Shown here: positions 42,648 through 52,110 of the stretch, in pieces | Position numbering within the stretch: position 1 is the stretch's first letter | How the letters are laid out: every line of letters begins with the position of its first letter | Source of the DNA: Chitinophagaceae bacterium | Lineage (GTDB): Bacteria > Bacteroidota > Bacteroidia > Chitinophagales > Chitinophagaceae | Length of the DNA stretch: 64,000 bases | Assembly: GCA_003168265.1 (NCBI GenBank) | Contig: PMSV01000019.1 | Coordinates: 408,844-472,843, forward strand | Direction: 5' to 3' | Position numbers and translations under genes: made by a program | The notes under the pieces: model-generated | The model's database searches: none | Told to the model about the DNA's origin: nothing | Seen by the model: only the letters and a program-made list of their open reading frames with translations

Positions 42648-42983
42648 CTAATGATGCGTTTTCTGATTTGGTCCCTTCCTGCATTGGTCCTTATTGCCTT
42701 TCCCCTCATCGCCCAAACACTGCATATCTATCACTCCATCTGCCCTGTAGAATAATTGAGTAGCGTCATTAACAAATTCTTTCTCTATGTCACAGGCCAG
42801 GTAAATTTCTCCCTCACCGGAAGCACAAATATCCAGTCTCAGCAACTCTGTCCTGATCCTTTTTTCCAATAAGATTCTTGAAAGATTGTATAGAGCCAAT
42901 ACCGGCCGGTCAACCCAGAATTGAAATTGGCATAGTTTCTTCGAAACCGCGGGCCTTAGTAACCCATAATAAGCTCTTTCCAT
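42648..42983 (-). CDS. small hypothetical protein, 111 aa
   Basis: Frame from ATG 42983 (MERAYYGLLRPAVSKKL) to TGA at 42648; an upstream ATG at 43040 adds an unlikely Cys/His-rich start. The product has a basic centre (LYNLSRILLEKRIRTELLRLD) and a polar end (GKGNKDQCRKGPNQKTHH). No signal peptide or motif. Its reality is uncertain; it has no neighbours on the same strand that explain it. Confidence 0.35.
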   Translation of the reverse strand: MERAYYGLLRPAVSKKLCQFQFWVDRPVLALYNLSRILLEKRIRTELLRLDICASGEGEIYLACDIEKEFVNDATQLFYRADGVIDMQCLGDEGKGNKDQCRKGPNQKTHH

Positions 42984-43295
42984 AAAATGATGAATTTTAA
43001 GACGGAAACAGGGTGTACAGAAATGTATCCTGAAATACATCCTGCTGACTGTGGTCTGCCCCTCGCTTCATATGCGCACAGGCAGCGCCACAGAATAAGA
43101 AAAAAAATAAAAGATATGATAACCTCACTCTAAAGACGAGCCTTGAAATAAAATAGGCTAAATCTAATATGTACTTTTTACAAAATACAGTAAATCTACG
43201 TGGCTTTCCGGCCAAAACCCTTAACCACTCAGGCTTTTGAGTAGTTTTCACCGGGATTTTTCCCGGGATTATTATTCTCCATTTTATTAATTTGG

Positions 43296-43550
43296 TTGAT
43301 AAATAAAATGCTCCCCGAAAAGTTTACCATATCCTACTTGGGCATGGAACTGGAAGTCCAGACCCTCAATCTGAATGAAAAGGTTCTGTTCCGCATTATC
43401 TTTGGTAAAAAGATCCCGCCGCTGGTCATCACCCGTGCATTGCACAGGGAAGGACACAAATTCTGGACCTCAGTTCCGGAAGGGCGGCAGGATCTCGCGG
43501 AAAAAATAGGCCCTTTGATCGAGTCCTATTACCGGGAGAATTACAAATAA
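43296..43550 (+). CDS. small hypothetical protein upstream of SRAP gene, 84 aa
   Basis: An intact frame (MINKMLPEKFTISYLGMELE) ending 9 bases before the SRAP gene, so the two are probably co-transcribed. Central motif LNLNEKVLFRIIFGKKIPPLVITRAL and the end PLIESYYRENYK. No signal peptide. Not a family I can name; position suggests a role linked with the repair cassette. Confidence 0.65.
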   Translation: MINKMLPEKFTISYLGMELEVQTLNLNEKVLFRIIFGKKIPPLVITRALHREGHKFWTSVPEGRQDLAEKIGPLIESYYRENYK

Positions 43551-43559
43551 TCTACCACC

Positions 43560-44366
43560 ATGTGTTATTACAACGGCCAGCTCGTTACGAGGGCGGAGTA
43601 TATCCGTCTGAAACAGATTGAAAAATTACTTTCCAGCTATGATTTCCTGAAAACGCCCCTGCAAATAGGCTTCGATTATGGAAAAAATGCCATCCTTAAG
43701 CGCATCGAAGGCGCAGAAGATTTTGATATCGTTCCGATGGAATGGGGTTTTATTCCCCAATACCTGAAGACCCGTGAAGAAGTGGATAAGATGCGTCATG
43801 GATATAAGGATGCTTCTGGTCGATTCCATCCACCCATCACCACCCTCAATGCAAAGCGTGAGGAATTACTTCTTCCAGGGAAGATCTTTCGCGACGCAGC
43901 CCTGAAAAGAAGGTGTTTGACATTAAGCAGTGGATTCTATGAATGGCGGCATGTGTATCCGCGAAATAAAAAGACGGGCGAACTCCTCAAAACAGCCATA
44001 AAATATCCCCACCGGATCCACTTGCCGGGCCGGGAATATTTTTTCATGGCCTCCATCTGGCAGCCCTGGACGGACAGACAGACCGGAGAATATGTCGAGA
44101 GCTTTGCCATTGTCACTGCCGCCGCCAATAAACTCATGGAACAGGTGCACAATTCCAAAAAGCGCATGCCATGTATCCTCCCTGAAGATCTGGCCTACGA
44201 ATGGTTGTTCGGAGATCTAAGCGAGCAACGGATCAGGGAGATCGCCACCTATCAATACCCTTACAAGGAAATGAAAGCCTATCCTGTCAGAAAGGATTTT
44301 CAAACCTACCTGGATCCGACTGAACCATACATATACGAAGATCTGCCGGAACTGGCTCTGAGTTGA
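43560..44366 (+). CDS. SRAP-domain protein (YedK/HMCES-like)
   Basis: 268 residues. Begins MCYYNGQ, so Cys2 becomes the N-terminal catalytic residue that forms a thiazolidine crosslink with abasic sites in single-stranded DNA. Other family residues are seen: PMEWGFIP, TTLNAKREEL (Asn), LSSGFYEWRH (Glu) and QVHNSKKRMPCIL (His). The role is protection of abasic sites during replication. It is convergent with the Y-family polymerase gene (12 bases between the stops), part of a damage-tolerance cluster. Confidence 0.94.
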   Translation: MCYYNGQLVTRAEYIRLKQIEKLLSSYDFLKTPLQIGFDYGKNAILKRIEGAEDFDIVPMEWGFIPQYLKTREEVDKMRHGYKDASGRFHPPITTLNAKREELLLPGKIFRDAALKRRCLTLSSGFYEWRHVYPRNKKTGELLKTAIKYPHRIHLPGREYFFMASIWQPWTDRQTGEYVESFAIVTAAANKLMEQVHNSKKRMPCILPEDLAYEWLFGDLSEQRIREIATYQYPYKEMKAYPVRKDFQTYLDPTEPYIYEDLPELALS

Positions 44367-44377
44367 ATGCAACCGGT

Positions 44378-45589
44378 CTATCTCACTTCGATCAAGCCTC
44401 CGGAGGGGCCGGTGCTCTCTCTTCCCGAACGTCCTCCGATCAGCCCCCTGGCCCTGATCAACAGATCCTCGCCGTAACGTTTTTTAATGCTGTTCACAGC
44501 CTGATAAAGGCTGATCATTTCCTCTGTGTCTTCATAGAGGCTGATCTGGTAATTGCCCGGAACCAGATTGGTATAGCGGACCCCGATCAGCCGGATCAGC
44601 ATCCGGCGCTTGTAGAGAGATTGAAAAAGTTCCCAGGCTTTTTTCAATAGCACATGATCGGCATTGGTAAAGGGAATCGAAGCCTGCTTTGTAAAGGTCT
44701 CAAAATTCGAGTAGCGGAGTTTGACCGTGATACAGCCCGTCAGCCGGTTTTGCTCCCTGAGCTGAAAGGCGATCTTTTCCGTCATCCGCACGATCTGGCT
44801 GTGGAGGAATTCCATATCGATCGTATCCAGCTGAAATGTTTCCTCCGTGGAAATCGATTTTTGCTCACGGTAAGGAATAACCGGGCTCTCGTCAATTCCA
44901 TGTGCCTTTCTCCAAAGATCGCTGCCCCCCTTCCCCATCAGGTTATGCATCAGTTCCGGGGGGATCTCGCTCAATATCTTCACAGTCTCCACGCCCATTT
45001 TCAGGAGCAGCAGGGCCGTCGCTTTGCCGATCCCCGGAATTTTTATAATGCTCAAAGGAGAGAGAAAGGATTTTTCTTCCCCAAAAGGGATTTCGATCTG
45101 CCCGTTGGGTTTGACCTCATTGGTCGCCACCTTACTGATCAGCTTATTGCTGGCCAGTCCATAGCTGATGGGAAGGCCGCTATGCCGGGCGATCTTCGAT
45201 TTCAACTCCTGCGTGAACAGGCTGCAACCAAAAAACTTATCCATGCCCGTGAGGTCGATATAGAACTCATCGATGGAGGATTTTTCATAAAGCGGGACAT
45301 TTTCCTTTATCACTTCGGTGACGATGCCCGAGAACTTGCCATAAGCCTCATAATCGCCCCTGATGCTGATTAGCTCGGGGCAGAGCCTGCGCGCAATTTT
45401 CAGGGGCATGGCCGAATGGATCCCGAATTTGCGGGCCTCGTAACTAGCCGCTGCCACCACGCCACGGTCACCTGTGCCGCCGACAATAATGGGTTTCCCC
45501 TTCAGCCTGGGATTTTTCAATTGCTCCACTGAGACAAAAAAAGCGTCCAGGTCAAAATGGGCGATATGGCGCTCAGGGTTTAAAAACAT
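44378..45589 (-). CDS. dinB: Y-family translesion DNA polymerase (Pol IV type)
   Basis: 403 residues. Catalytic acids are intact: Asp13 in HFDLDAFFVSVEQ and the SSIDEFYIDLTG motif. The thumb helix-hairpin-helix (IKIPGIGKATALLLLKMG) and the little-finger domain with 'RLIGVRYTNLV' follow. It is therefore an active DinB-type enzyme, not an inactive ImuB. It follows the dnaE-type gene by 14 bases and is probably co-transcribed. A beta-clamp motif at the C-terminus is not obvious. Confidence 0.92.
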   Translation of the reverse strand: MFLNPERHIAHFDLDAFFVSVEQLKNPRLKGKPIIVGGTGDRGVVAAASYEARKFGIHSAMPLKIARRLCPELISIRGDYEAYGKFSGIVTEVIKENVPLYEKSSIDEFYIDLTGMDKFFGCSLFTQELKSKIARHSGLPISYGLASNKLISKVATNEVKPNGQIEIPFGEEKSFLSPLSIIKIPGIGKATALLLLKMGVETVKILSEIPPELMHNLMGKGGSDLWRKAHGIDESPVIPYREQKSISTEETFQLDTIDMEFLHSQIVRMTEKIAFQLREQNRLTGCITVKLRYSNFETFTKQASIPFTNADHVLLKKAWELFQSLYKRRMLIRLIGVRYTNLVPGNYQISLYEDTEEMISLYQAVNSIKKRYGEDLLIRARGLIGGRSGRESTGPSGGLIEVR

Positions 45590-45603
45590 AGCTAAAAACA
45601 GAG

Positions 45604-48600
45604 TTAAAGATTTGCGTACTTTCTCTCCTTATAACCCACTTTCCTGAACGAAGAAACATCGAGGCTATAATAACCATATTCCTCCACTAACTTACCGGTA
45701 ACGCGGTAAAACCCATGCCCCGCAAAGGGATGGCGCTTGCAGACTTCCGGGAACAGGACCGCATTGATCCAGTCCAGTGAGCGGTCCAGAAAGGTCATGA
45801 AAGACATTTCGCCCCGATTGGTGGGCACCACTTTTCTTTCCACATAATAGCCCAGCATCGTTACCTCGTCTCCTACCGCTATGGATTTTTTGACCTCCTG
45901 CATGACAGGATACCGGGCCGGGTCTTCGTCCACGATGGGAAAGGGATTGTCGATCAGAAAGCCCAGCATCTCCAGTTCATCATACCAGTCGTCCAGGGGA
46001 TGATCGGACAATGCCGGCAACTCAAATTCAACCGGTTTTTCATTGAACATGGACTCCGAAGCCGGCACATGGCTCTTCATCTTCTTCAGAAAAAAATTGG
46101 CCTGCCAGAGAAGCTGCTTTTTGCTCTTGCCTGTAAAACGAAGCGCCCCGATCTGGATCAGGATATTGAGCTGCTCGGGCGTGATGGCCGTTCTTTCGAT
46201 CAGATCTGGCAGGTGCAGATAGCTCCCATGTCTTTTTCTTTCCTCCACGATGCGCTGGGCCATCTCCCCCTGGAGCTCCTTTACATGCTGAAAACCGATA
46301 TGCACATCCCTGCCGCATATATTCGTATACACATCGCTGGTATTGATACAGGGTAGGTGCAGGCTGGCGCCTGCTTTTTTGAGTTCATAGAAATAGACAA
46401 AGGGACTGGATTTGTAAAAGCCCCCGAAATTATTGATCACGCCTACCATGAACTCCATGGGATAATAGGTCTTCAGATAGAGATCCTGGAAACTCTCCAC
46501 CGCAAAGGAGGCCGAATGGGCCTTGGAAAAACTATAACCGGCGAAGCTTGATATTTGCCTCCAGACCTCTTGCGTGACGCCTTGCTCATAGCCGCGTTCA
46601 TCGCAATTCGCAAAAAACTTTTCTCTAATGCGCTTCATTTCCTCATCTCCGCGGAACTTCCCGCTCATGGCCCTCCTCAGGATATCGGCCTTCCCTATAT
46701 CCAATCCCGCAAAATGGTGCGCCACTTTAATCACATCTTCCTGGTAGACCATGACCCCGAAAGTCTCCTTCATCAACTCCCCCATCATTGGGTGGACGGC
46801 TTTGAATTTATCCCGGTTGTGAAAGCGTAAAATATATTCCTTCATCATGCCGCTGCTCGCCACGCCGGGACGGATAATGGAACTGGCGGCCACCAGCGTG
46901 ATATAATCCTCACAGCGCAATTTGGCCAGCAATTGGCGCATAGCGGGCGACTCGATATAAAAACATCCAAGGGTATCCCGTTTTTAATCAGGTCCTTTAC
47001 GCGCAGATCCTTTTTGAAGCGCTCCACATCGTCGATGCGGACCTCGACCTGCTTGTTCTCCTTTACCAGCCTGATCGCTTCCCGGATATGGCCCAGTCCC
47101 CGCTGGCTCAGGATATCAATTTTATTCAACCCCACATCCTCAGCTATAAACATATCGATCTGCGCCGTCGCAAAATTCTTAGGCGGCATGAAAGTCGCCG
47201 TGTAACTATAGATCGGTTCTTCGCTAATAAGCATGCCTCCGGGATGAATGCTTAAATAGTTAGGGAAATTGTCAATCAGTTTTCCATAGCGCAGGATCTT
47301 CTGGTGAATGGAATCTTCTTCCTCTTCGATCCGCTTCTGAAAATTCCCTCCCCTCCCCTGCCCATAATAATAGCCCTTTTCGCCAAGCGCATCGATCTCG
47401 GCCTTGGGCAGTCCATAAACTTTTCCGAATTCCCGGACGATCGCATTGTACTGAAAAGTGGAATACATGCCAAGCAGGGCCACATGACCCGAGCCATAAC
47501 GCTTAAACACATAATCGATCGCCTCATCCCGGTCCAGCCAGGAAAAATCAATATCGAAATCAGGAGGGGAAGTCCGGTTGGGATTTAAAAAACGTTCGAA
47601 ATAAAGATCCAGCTCGATCGGATCGACATCGGTAATATTCAGGCAATAAGCCACTATCGAATTGGCCCCGCTTCCTCGTCCTACATAGTAAAAGCCCCGG
47701 CTGCGGGCATAGCGGATCAGGTCCCAGGCAATCAGGAAATAGCTGTTGAACCCGAGTTTTTCGATGATCTGAAGTTCCTTCTCCAGGCGCTGGGCCGCGA
47801 CTTCATCATCCGGCCTGTATCTTCTCTGAAGCCCGTCATAAGCCAGTTTCCGGAGCAACAGCACATCGTCTTTTTTATTCGCGCTATAGGATTTCTTATT
47901 CTTATCCGTGCCGAACTGCATCGAAATCTCACAGGCATCGATGAGGCGGTAGGTATTGGTCACGATAAAAGGAAAGTCCTTAAACTTATTGAGCAGGCGA
48001 ATTGGAGCAACAAAATGTTCATAGACCGATCCGCAGGCCTCCTGAGAAAGTTTGCTAAACAGTACATTCTTGTCAATGCAACGAAGCAAACAATGGATCT
48101 CATAACGCGCCCTGTCCTGGAAACTCGCCGAATGCAGGATCACCAGCCGCGAAGGCTCCGATTGCCGGTCCAGTCCAAACAGCTTATTGATCTGGTACGG
48201 CCTCACCCCGATATATTCGTTGTCCCTGAGTCTGCCCAGCATTTTTTTCCCCCAGGGATAGACCACAAAACCATCCCCGGAATCGTAGAAAAATCCCCCC
48301 TCGTACTCGTCCTGTGAGGCTGGAAACCCCTTCCCCTCCCTTAAATGCACGGACAGGAACCAGTTGATCCATTGCAGGCCCTTGTTATTGGCTGCCAGTA
48401 AGATATAAAGCAGATCATCCCCATTGCGGATCTCCACTCCGACGATCGGTTTGATATGGTATTCCTGGCAGGCTTTTACAAAATCCCATACATCACAGGT
48501 ATTATTGATATTGGTCAGGGCCAGAGCGGTAATCCCCTGTTCGGAAGCGGCTTGAACCAATTCTTTGGCAGAATAAGTCCCATACCGAAAACTGAAGAAA

Positions 48601-48620
48601 GTTTTGCAGTTCAAATACAT
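45604..48620 (-). pseudogene. DnaE2-like error-prone DNA polymerase III alpha, frameshifted
   Basis: The N-terminal 545 codons (from ATG 48620) give a degenerate PHP domain (YLNCKTFFSFRYG, lacking the usual HxH) and the polymerase palm with the catalytic PDFDIDF and NKIDILSQRGLGHI. Just after GIPLD the frame is lost: at about 46967 the sequence reads TTGGATGT where TTGGGATGT would keep the frame (GIPLGCFYIESPAMRQLL). The other frame then continues intact through GMMKEYILRFHNRDKF and KETFGVMVYQEDVIKVAHHFAGL to TAG-equivalent stop at 45604. Total about 1005 residues, right for DnaE2/ImuC-type enzymes. One missing G in a short run is the only lesion. Confidence 0.85.
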
Positions 48621-48686
48621 GGTTTGCGATTCTGGGAGCTAAAGTAATCAAATACTAATTTATTTAGCTATTAATTACTAAATAAG

Positions 48687-50978
48687 TTACCAGAATACGC
48701 AACGAATGGCTAATTTCTTCAAAACCCAGGAGGATGGCATTCTCGTCGGAGGCCGTCCGGCCCGACTGGCATTATAATTCCCAACCTCTAAAAGCTGCAG
48801 GAATGGATTATTTGAGTAATCATCAGCCGATCTGGAAATGGCATTGGAGCTCACTCCTTCCTGGTTAAAGATCAAACTGGGATTTGGTATCGCTTCATCG
48901 GTTGCAAGTAAAAAAAAGTTATCCGTTCCGCTGGGCGGACCCACCCTGTACTGAACATCGATGGGAAAAGAATTCACGAGTTGCGTTCCATTCATGACAG
49001 GAAAACTATTCATGCTGTTTTGGCCGGAGGCAATGGGAAAATAAAGGAACATGGCGCCCGACTGATCTAACGCAAATACATAAACGAATTTTTCCGCCAG
49101 ACCCGCCGCATGCTGGTAAAAATCGCTATCCGCGACTATCCTGAAACTGATACTGTCGCCAATCCGGTAATAAGCATTCACCCTCTCCTTGCGATCTTCA
49201 TTATAGATCTCAATATGGAATGGGAAACTGTTTTTACTGCCTTCCGGGGTCTTTATAACGGAAAGCCAGGCCCTGATTTTTGATAGTCGAATGGCATCCC
49301 TGTTCAGGCTATCAACAACGGATCTTTTCTTGTCAAGACCCGATTCGTAAGCGTCCGTCACCAGCGGCATCGGCTCCAGGCTATCCTCCACATTTACCTC
49401 TGTCTTTCTAAATCCATAAGCAGGCAGCTCATGCAAGCCCAATTTTCCAAAAAGGCAATAATTCGCCTGGGATATATCCCTGACGAAATTTATATTATGA
49501 TTCGCGCTCAATTTCTCCTGGACGGCCTGGGCGCTATCATTGGATATCGGAATCTCGAAATAAACACTGGAGTCCTTCTTGCACAAGGCAAGCAAGGAAG
49601 CCAGATCCACATTCTTGATTTCCTTCGGGTAGGCCGTATCCACTTTCGAATAGCACCTGCCCTTGTCAAAAAAAATAGTCAGGTAAGGGTTACCGCTCCT
49701 CAGGCTCTCAAGCCAATGGATTTTAGCCGATTTCTTCAATTCTGCCGCAATCCTCGTGATCCTTGCCACTTCCTGATCGGAAAAACCAGCGTTGCCCAAA
49801 TAGAGGCTTATAAGCGGAAGATCCTCCGAGGCCCAGTTGGTCACCCGAAACAAATTGCCGGGTTTGATTTCACCTGGGCTTCCCTTCAAAACGGTTGCAA
49901 TGCATTTGTTAATGCCTGTTACAGTGACGACACTCAGCTTAAAAGCAGTATCGTCGATCCTGGAAAGTTCATTCCCCCTATTCAGGCCCAGAGCCCAGCC
50001 CCCTTCCAAAACCATTCTATTGCCGATAACTGAAGAAACGGCAACCGTGGAATAATCGGGGATCTTATTTTTCTTTTGCCCAAACAGGGTTTCGAACTGG
50101 CGGCCAGAACTCCCGGAAATAACCGGTTCCTGGCTCAACCCATAATTCTTCAAAAGGGCTCTTGCGGAAAGAAAAATATTAAGCGCCGACTCATTACCTG
50201 GTTCCTGTTGTATGGCTTCCGAAAGCGCCCGGGTAAATGCTCCGTGGCTAATATAAATACCACTATCGTCCTGGAATTTCAGTTCCGCGGCAAACTTGTC
50301 AGATTGAGTGGCAGAAATCATCAGAAAACTCTTACCAGGCCGATCCTGGGGAGATGGCTCATCGCTTGAATCCCTCACATCCCAGTTGGACTCAGGCATA
50401 AACCTCAATTTTCCGGGCAAGATATTGGGCCCTCGCGAGAGCGCACCGCTATGACAACAATCAAATATGACCGTCAGGTTAATATTCCTGTCCAGGAAAA
50501 GATTGAACTGTCTTTTCAATTCCTTATCCCTGATATCCTGAACTCCTTCCTTCCAGGCATCGGCAGGCACAATCGTCTCATCCTTTTTATACAATTTGGA
50601 TTTGGACAAACTGTTGCGAACCTCGCTTCCATGGCCCGCATAGAAAATTAAGGCAAGGTCACCTGGTTTGCATTTTTTCAGCAGTCTGTCCATCGCTTCC
50701 AATATTCCGGCACGTGTAGCTTTCCCATTGACCAGGGTATCGATATTGGATTTGCTGAATTGAAACCTTGAATTAACAATACTGTACATGGTTTTCAGAT
50801 CATTCAGGCAGCCTTCCAGATTGGGGTAATCCGGCCTGGCTGCATTGACTGCCGTCTGGTAATTTACCGGAGGTGCATAATCATTGATCCCGATCAACAG
50901 CGCATATTGATTCTGGGAATAACCGTATTCAAAAACCAACAGGTTCAAAACAATTAAGGTCAAAACCCGGACTATCAT
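48687..50978 (-). CDS. exported metacaspase-like protein with DUF4384-type C-terminus
   Basis: 763 residues. Signal peptide (VLTLIVLNLLVFEYGYSQ). C14 caspase domain at about 24-290 (YALLIGINDYAPP), catalytic His116 in FYAGHGS and Cys175 in IFDCCHSGAL. A long middle region follows, then a DUF4384-like beta domain at about 610-720 (DSISFRIVADSDFY, FVYVFALDQSGAMFLYFP, FFLLATDEAIPNP). Metacaspases cut after Arg/Lys. It is the second gene behind the 353-codon secreted-protein gene, whose stop overlaps its start (TAATG). A divergent caspase-TPR gene lies on the other side. Confidence 0.88.
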   Translation of the reverse strand: MIVRVLTLIVLNLLVFEYGYSQNQYALLIGINDYAPPVNYQTAVNAARPDYPNLEGCLNDLKTMYSIVNSRFQFSKSNIDTLVNGKATRAGILEAMDRLLKKCKPGDLALIFYAGHGSEVRNSLSKSKLYKKDETIVPADAWKEGVQDIRDKELKRQFNLFLDRNINLTVIFDCCHSGALSRGPNILPGKLRFMPESNWDVRDSSDEPSPQDRPGKSFLMISATQSDKFAAELKFQDDSGIYISHGAFTRALSEAIQQEPGNESALNIFLSARALLKNYGLSQEPVISGSSGRQFETLFGQKKNKIPDYSTVAVSSVIGNRMVLEGGWALGLNRGNELSRIDDTAFKLSVVTVTGINKCIATVLKGSPGEIKPGNLFRVTNWASEDLPLISLYLGNAGFSDQEVARITRIAAELKKSAKIHWLESLRSGNPYLTIFFDKGRCYSKVDTAYPKEIKNVDLASLLALCKKDSSVYFEIPISNDSAQAVQEKLSANHNINFVRDISQANYCLFGKLGLHELPAYGFRKTEVNVEDSLEPMPLVTDAYESGLDKKRSVVDSLNRDAIRLSKIRAWLSVIKTPEGSKNSFPFHIEIYNEDRKERVNAYYRIGDSISFRIVADSDFYQHAAGLAEKFVYVFALDQSGAMFLYFPIASGQNSMNSFPVMNGTQLVNSFPIDVQYRVGPPSGTDNFFLLATDEAIPNPSLIFNQEGVSSNAISRSADDYSNNPFLQLLEVGNYNASRAGRPPTRMPSSWVLKKLAIRCVFW

Positions 50979-52006
50979 TAAGGTTGTTTTGTCGATGACT
51001 TTGCGGGTTCACTTGTTTTTGATGCGGGAGCCGCCGTAGGAGTGATTGCATTTCCATATTTTTTCTGGAGAGTTGAAGAACCAACCTGAACAGTAGGATC
51101 CTCGCTCCATATTATCAATTTATCGATGAACTTCATCTTTGAAGTCTCTTTGACTGAAACATGGACTGAAAACAAACCCATGCCCCAGCAAGGTTGTACC
51201 AAACCCTCCTTGTTGATATAATAGCCTGCAGATCTTGGCACCATAAAACATGAACCAGTCAGGCTGGGCTTGGTTTTATCCAAATTATCGTAGTATTCCT
51301 CAGCTTTTTCGCCTTTATTTAGCAATGGCGCATTCCTTAAAGAATAAATGAATTTACCGAGCGGCTTATCGGCATTGAGATCCCCATTATCGGAACGATA
51401 TGTAGAAGAAATGTCAATTTCAATATCAACACTTAAATTTTTTACATCTTTAGGGGCTTTTACCCTGGACCCGGAAATATAAATAGTATCCAGCCTCAAT
51501 CTGAAGATGCCATTATTCATGATTTCCAACCATCGTCCATTAGTGGTATCAATGATGAATTTCGCATAGAGAACGGTATCTTCTTTGCCATTTTTATTCT
51601 TTGCCATTCGTAATATCTTGATGCCTTTGAATTTCAATCCGACAGGATCAAAAGCATTGTTTGTCGAAACCTGGTCATAAAAATAATGGTCCAGCTTAGA
51701 GAAATCATATTGTGATATATATCTGTTCTTGCGATCATTGATCAGGGCTTGAATTCCCTGTACACCCTGACTGATGAGATATCCGGTAACGAGGGGCAGA
51801 AAAACGGCCCTGCTGCTTCTTTCATTAAGAGAGGGCGCTTCCTGCGATGGAATGCTTTTGATGGAGATCAAGTCCTTTGCACTGTCAACGTACAATTCCA
51901 GACGCTCGTTTGATTTTTTCGGAGCCTTCGCCACTTGGGCGCTGGAAATCTTAAATGTCAACTGAAAAATGAAGCAGAAAATGCAAATCAGGACAGGCTT
52001 ATTCAT
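50978..52006 (-). CDS. secreted partner of the metacaspase, unknown family
   Basis: I take the ATG at 52006, which opens a clean signal peptide (MNKPVLICIFCFIFQLTF, ending SSAQ). About 342 residues. The mature protein has a hydrophobic patch (VFLPLVTGYLISQGVQGI) that could be a membrane or lipid contact, a beta-rich centre, and a Pro/Ala/Thr/Ser tail (TPTAAPASKTSEPAKSST). Not a family I recognise. Its stop overlaps the metacaspase start, so the two are made together; it may be a substrate, inhibitor or anchor. Confidence 0.7.
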   Translation of the reverse strand: MNKPVLICIFCFIFQLTFKISSAQVAKAPKKSNERLELYVDSAKDLISIKSIPSQEAPSLNERSSRAVFLPLVTGYLISQGVQGIQALINDRKNRYISQYDFSKLDHYFYDQVSTNNAFDPVGLKFKGIKILRMAKNKNGKEDTVLYAKFIIDTTNGRWLEIMNNGIFRLRLDTIYISGSRVKAPKDVKNLSVDIEIDISSTYRSDNGDLNADKPLGKFIYSLRNAPLLNKGEKAEEYYDNLDKTKPSLTGSCFMVPRSAGYYINKEGLVQPCWGMGLFSVHVSVKETSKMKFIDKLIIWSEDPTVQVGSSTLQKKYGNAITPTAAPASKTSEPAKSSTKQP

Positions 52007-52110
52007 TAGCAGTGTTTTTGGTTCTATTAAAATAGGCAATTTTATCTACGAAAAGCCGAAAATCAAATATTTAAACAGGAAAAAGCGGTAAATTAAGCCA
52101 TTAATCATTT

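Noticed and set aside
42997..43251. minus-strand 84-codon frame upstream of the SRAP locus
   Set aside because: Basic, low-complexity product with a Phe-rich run and no recognisable pattern; composition suggests non-coding DNA.
44378..45589. Y-family gene as ImuB of a classical ImuA-ImuB-DnaE2 mutasome
   Set aside because: The catalytic acids are intact, so it is an active DinB-type polymerase, and no ImuA (RecA-like) gene is present.
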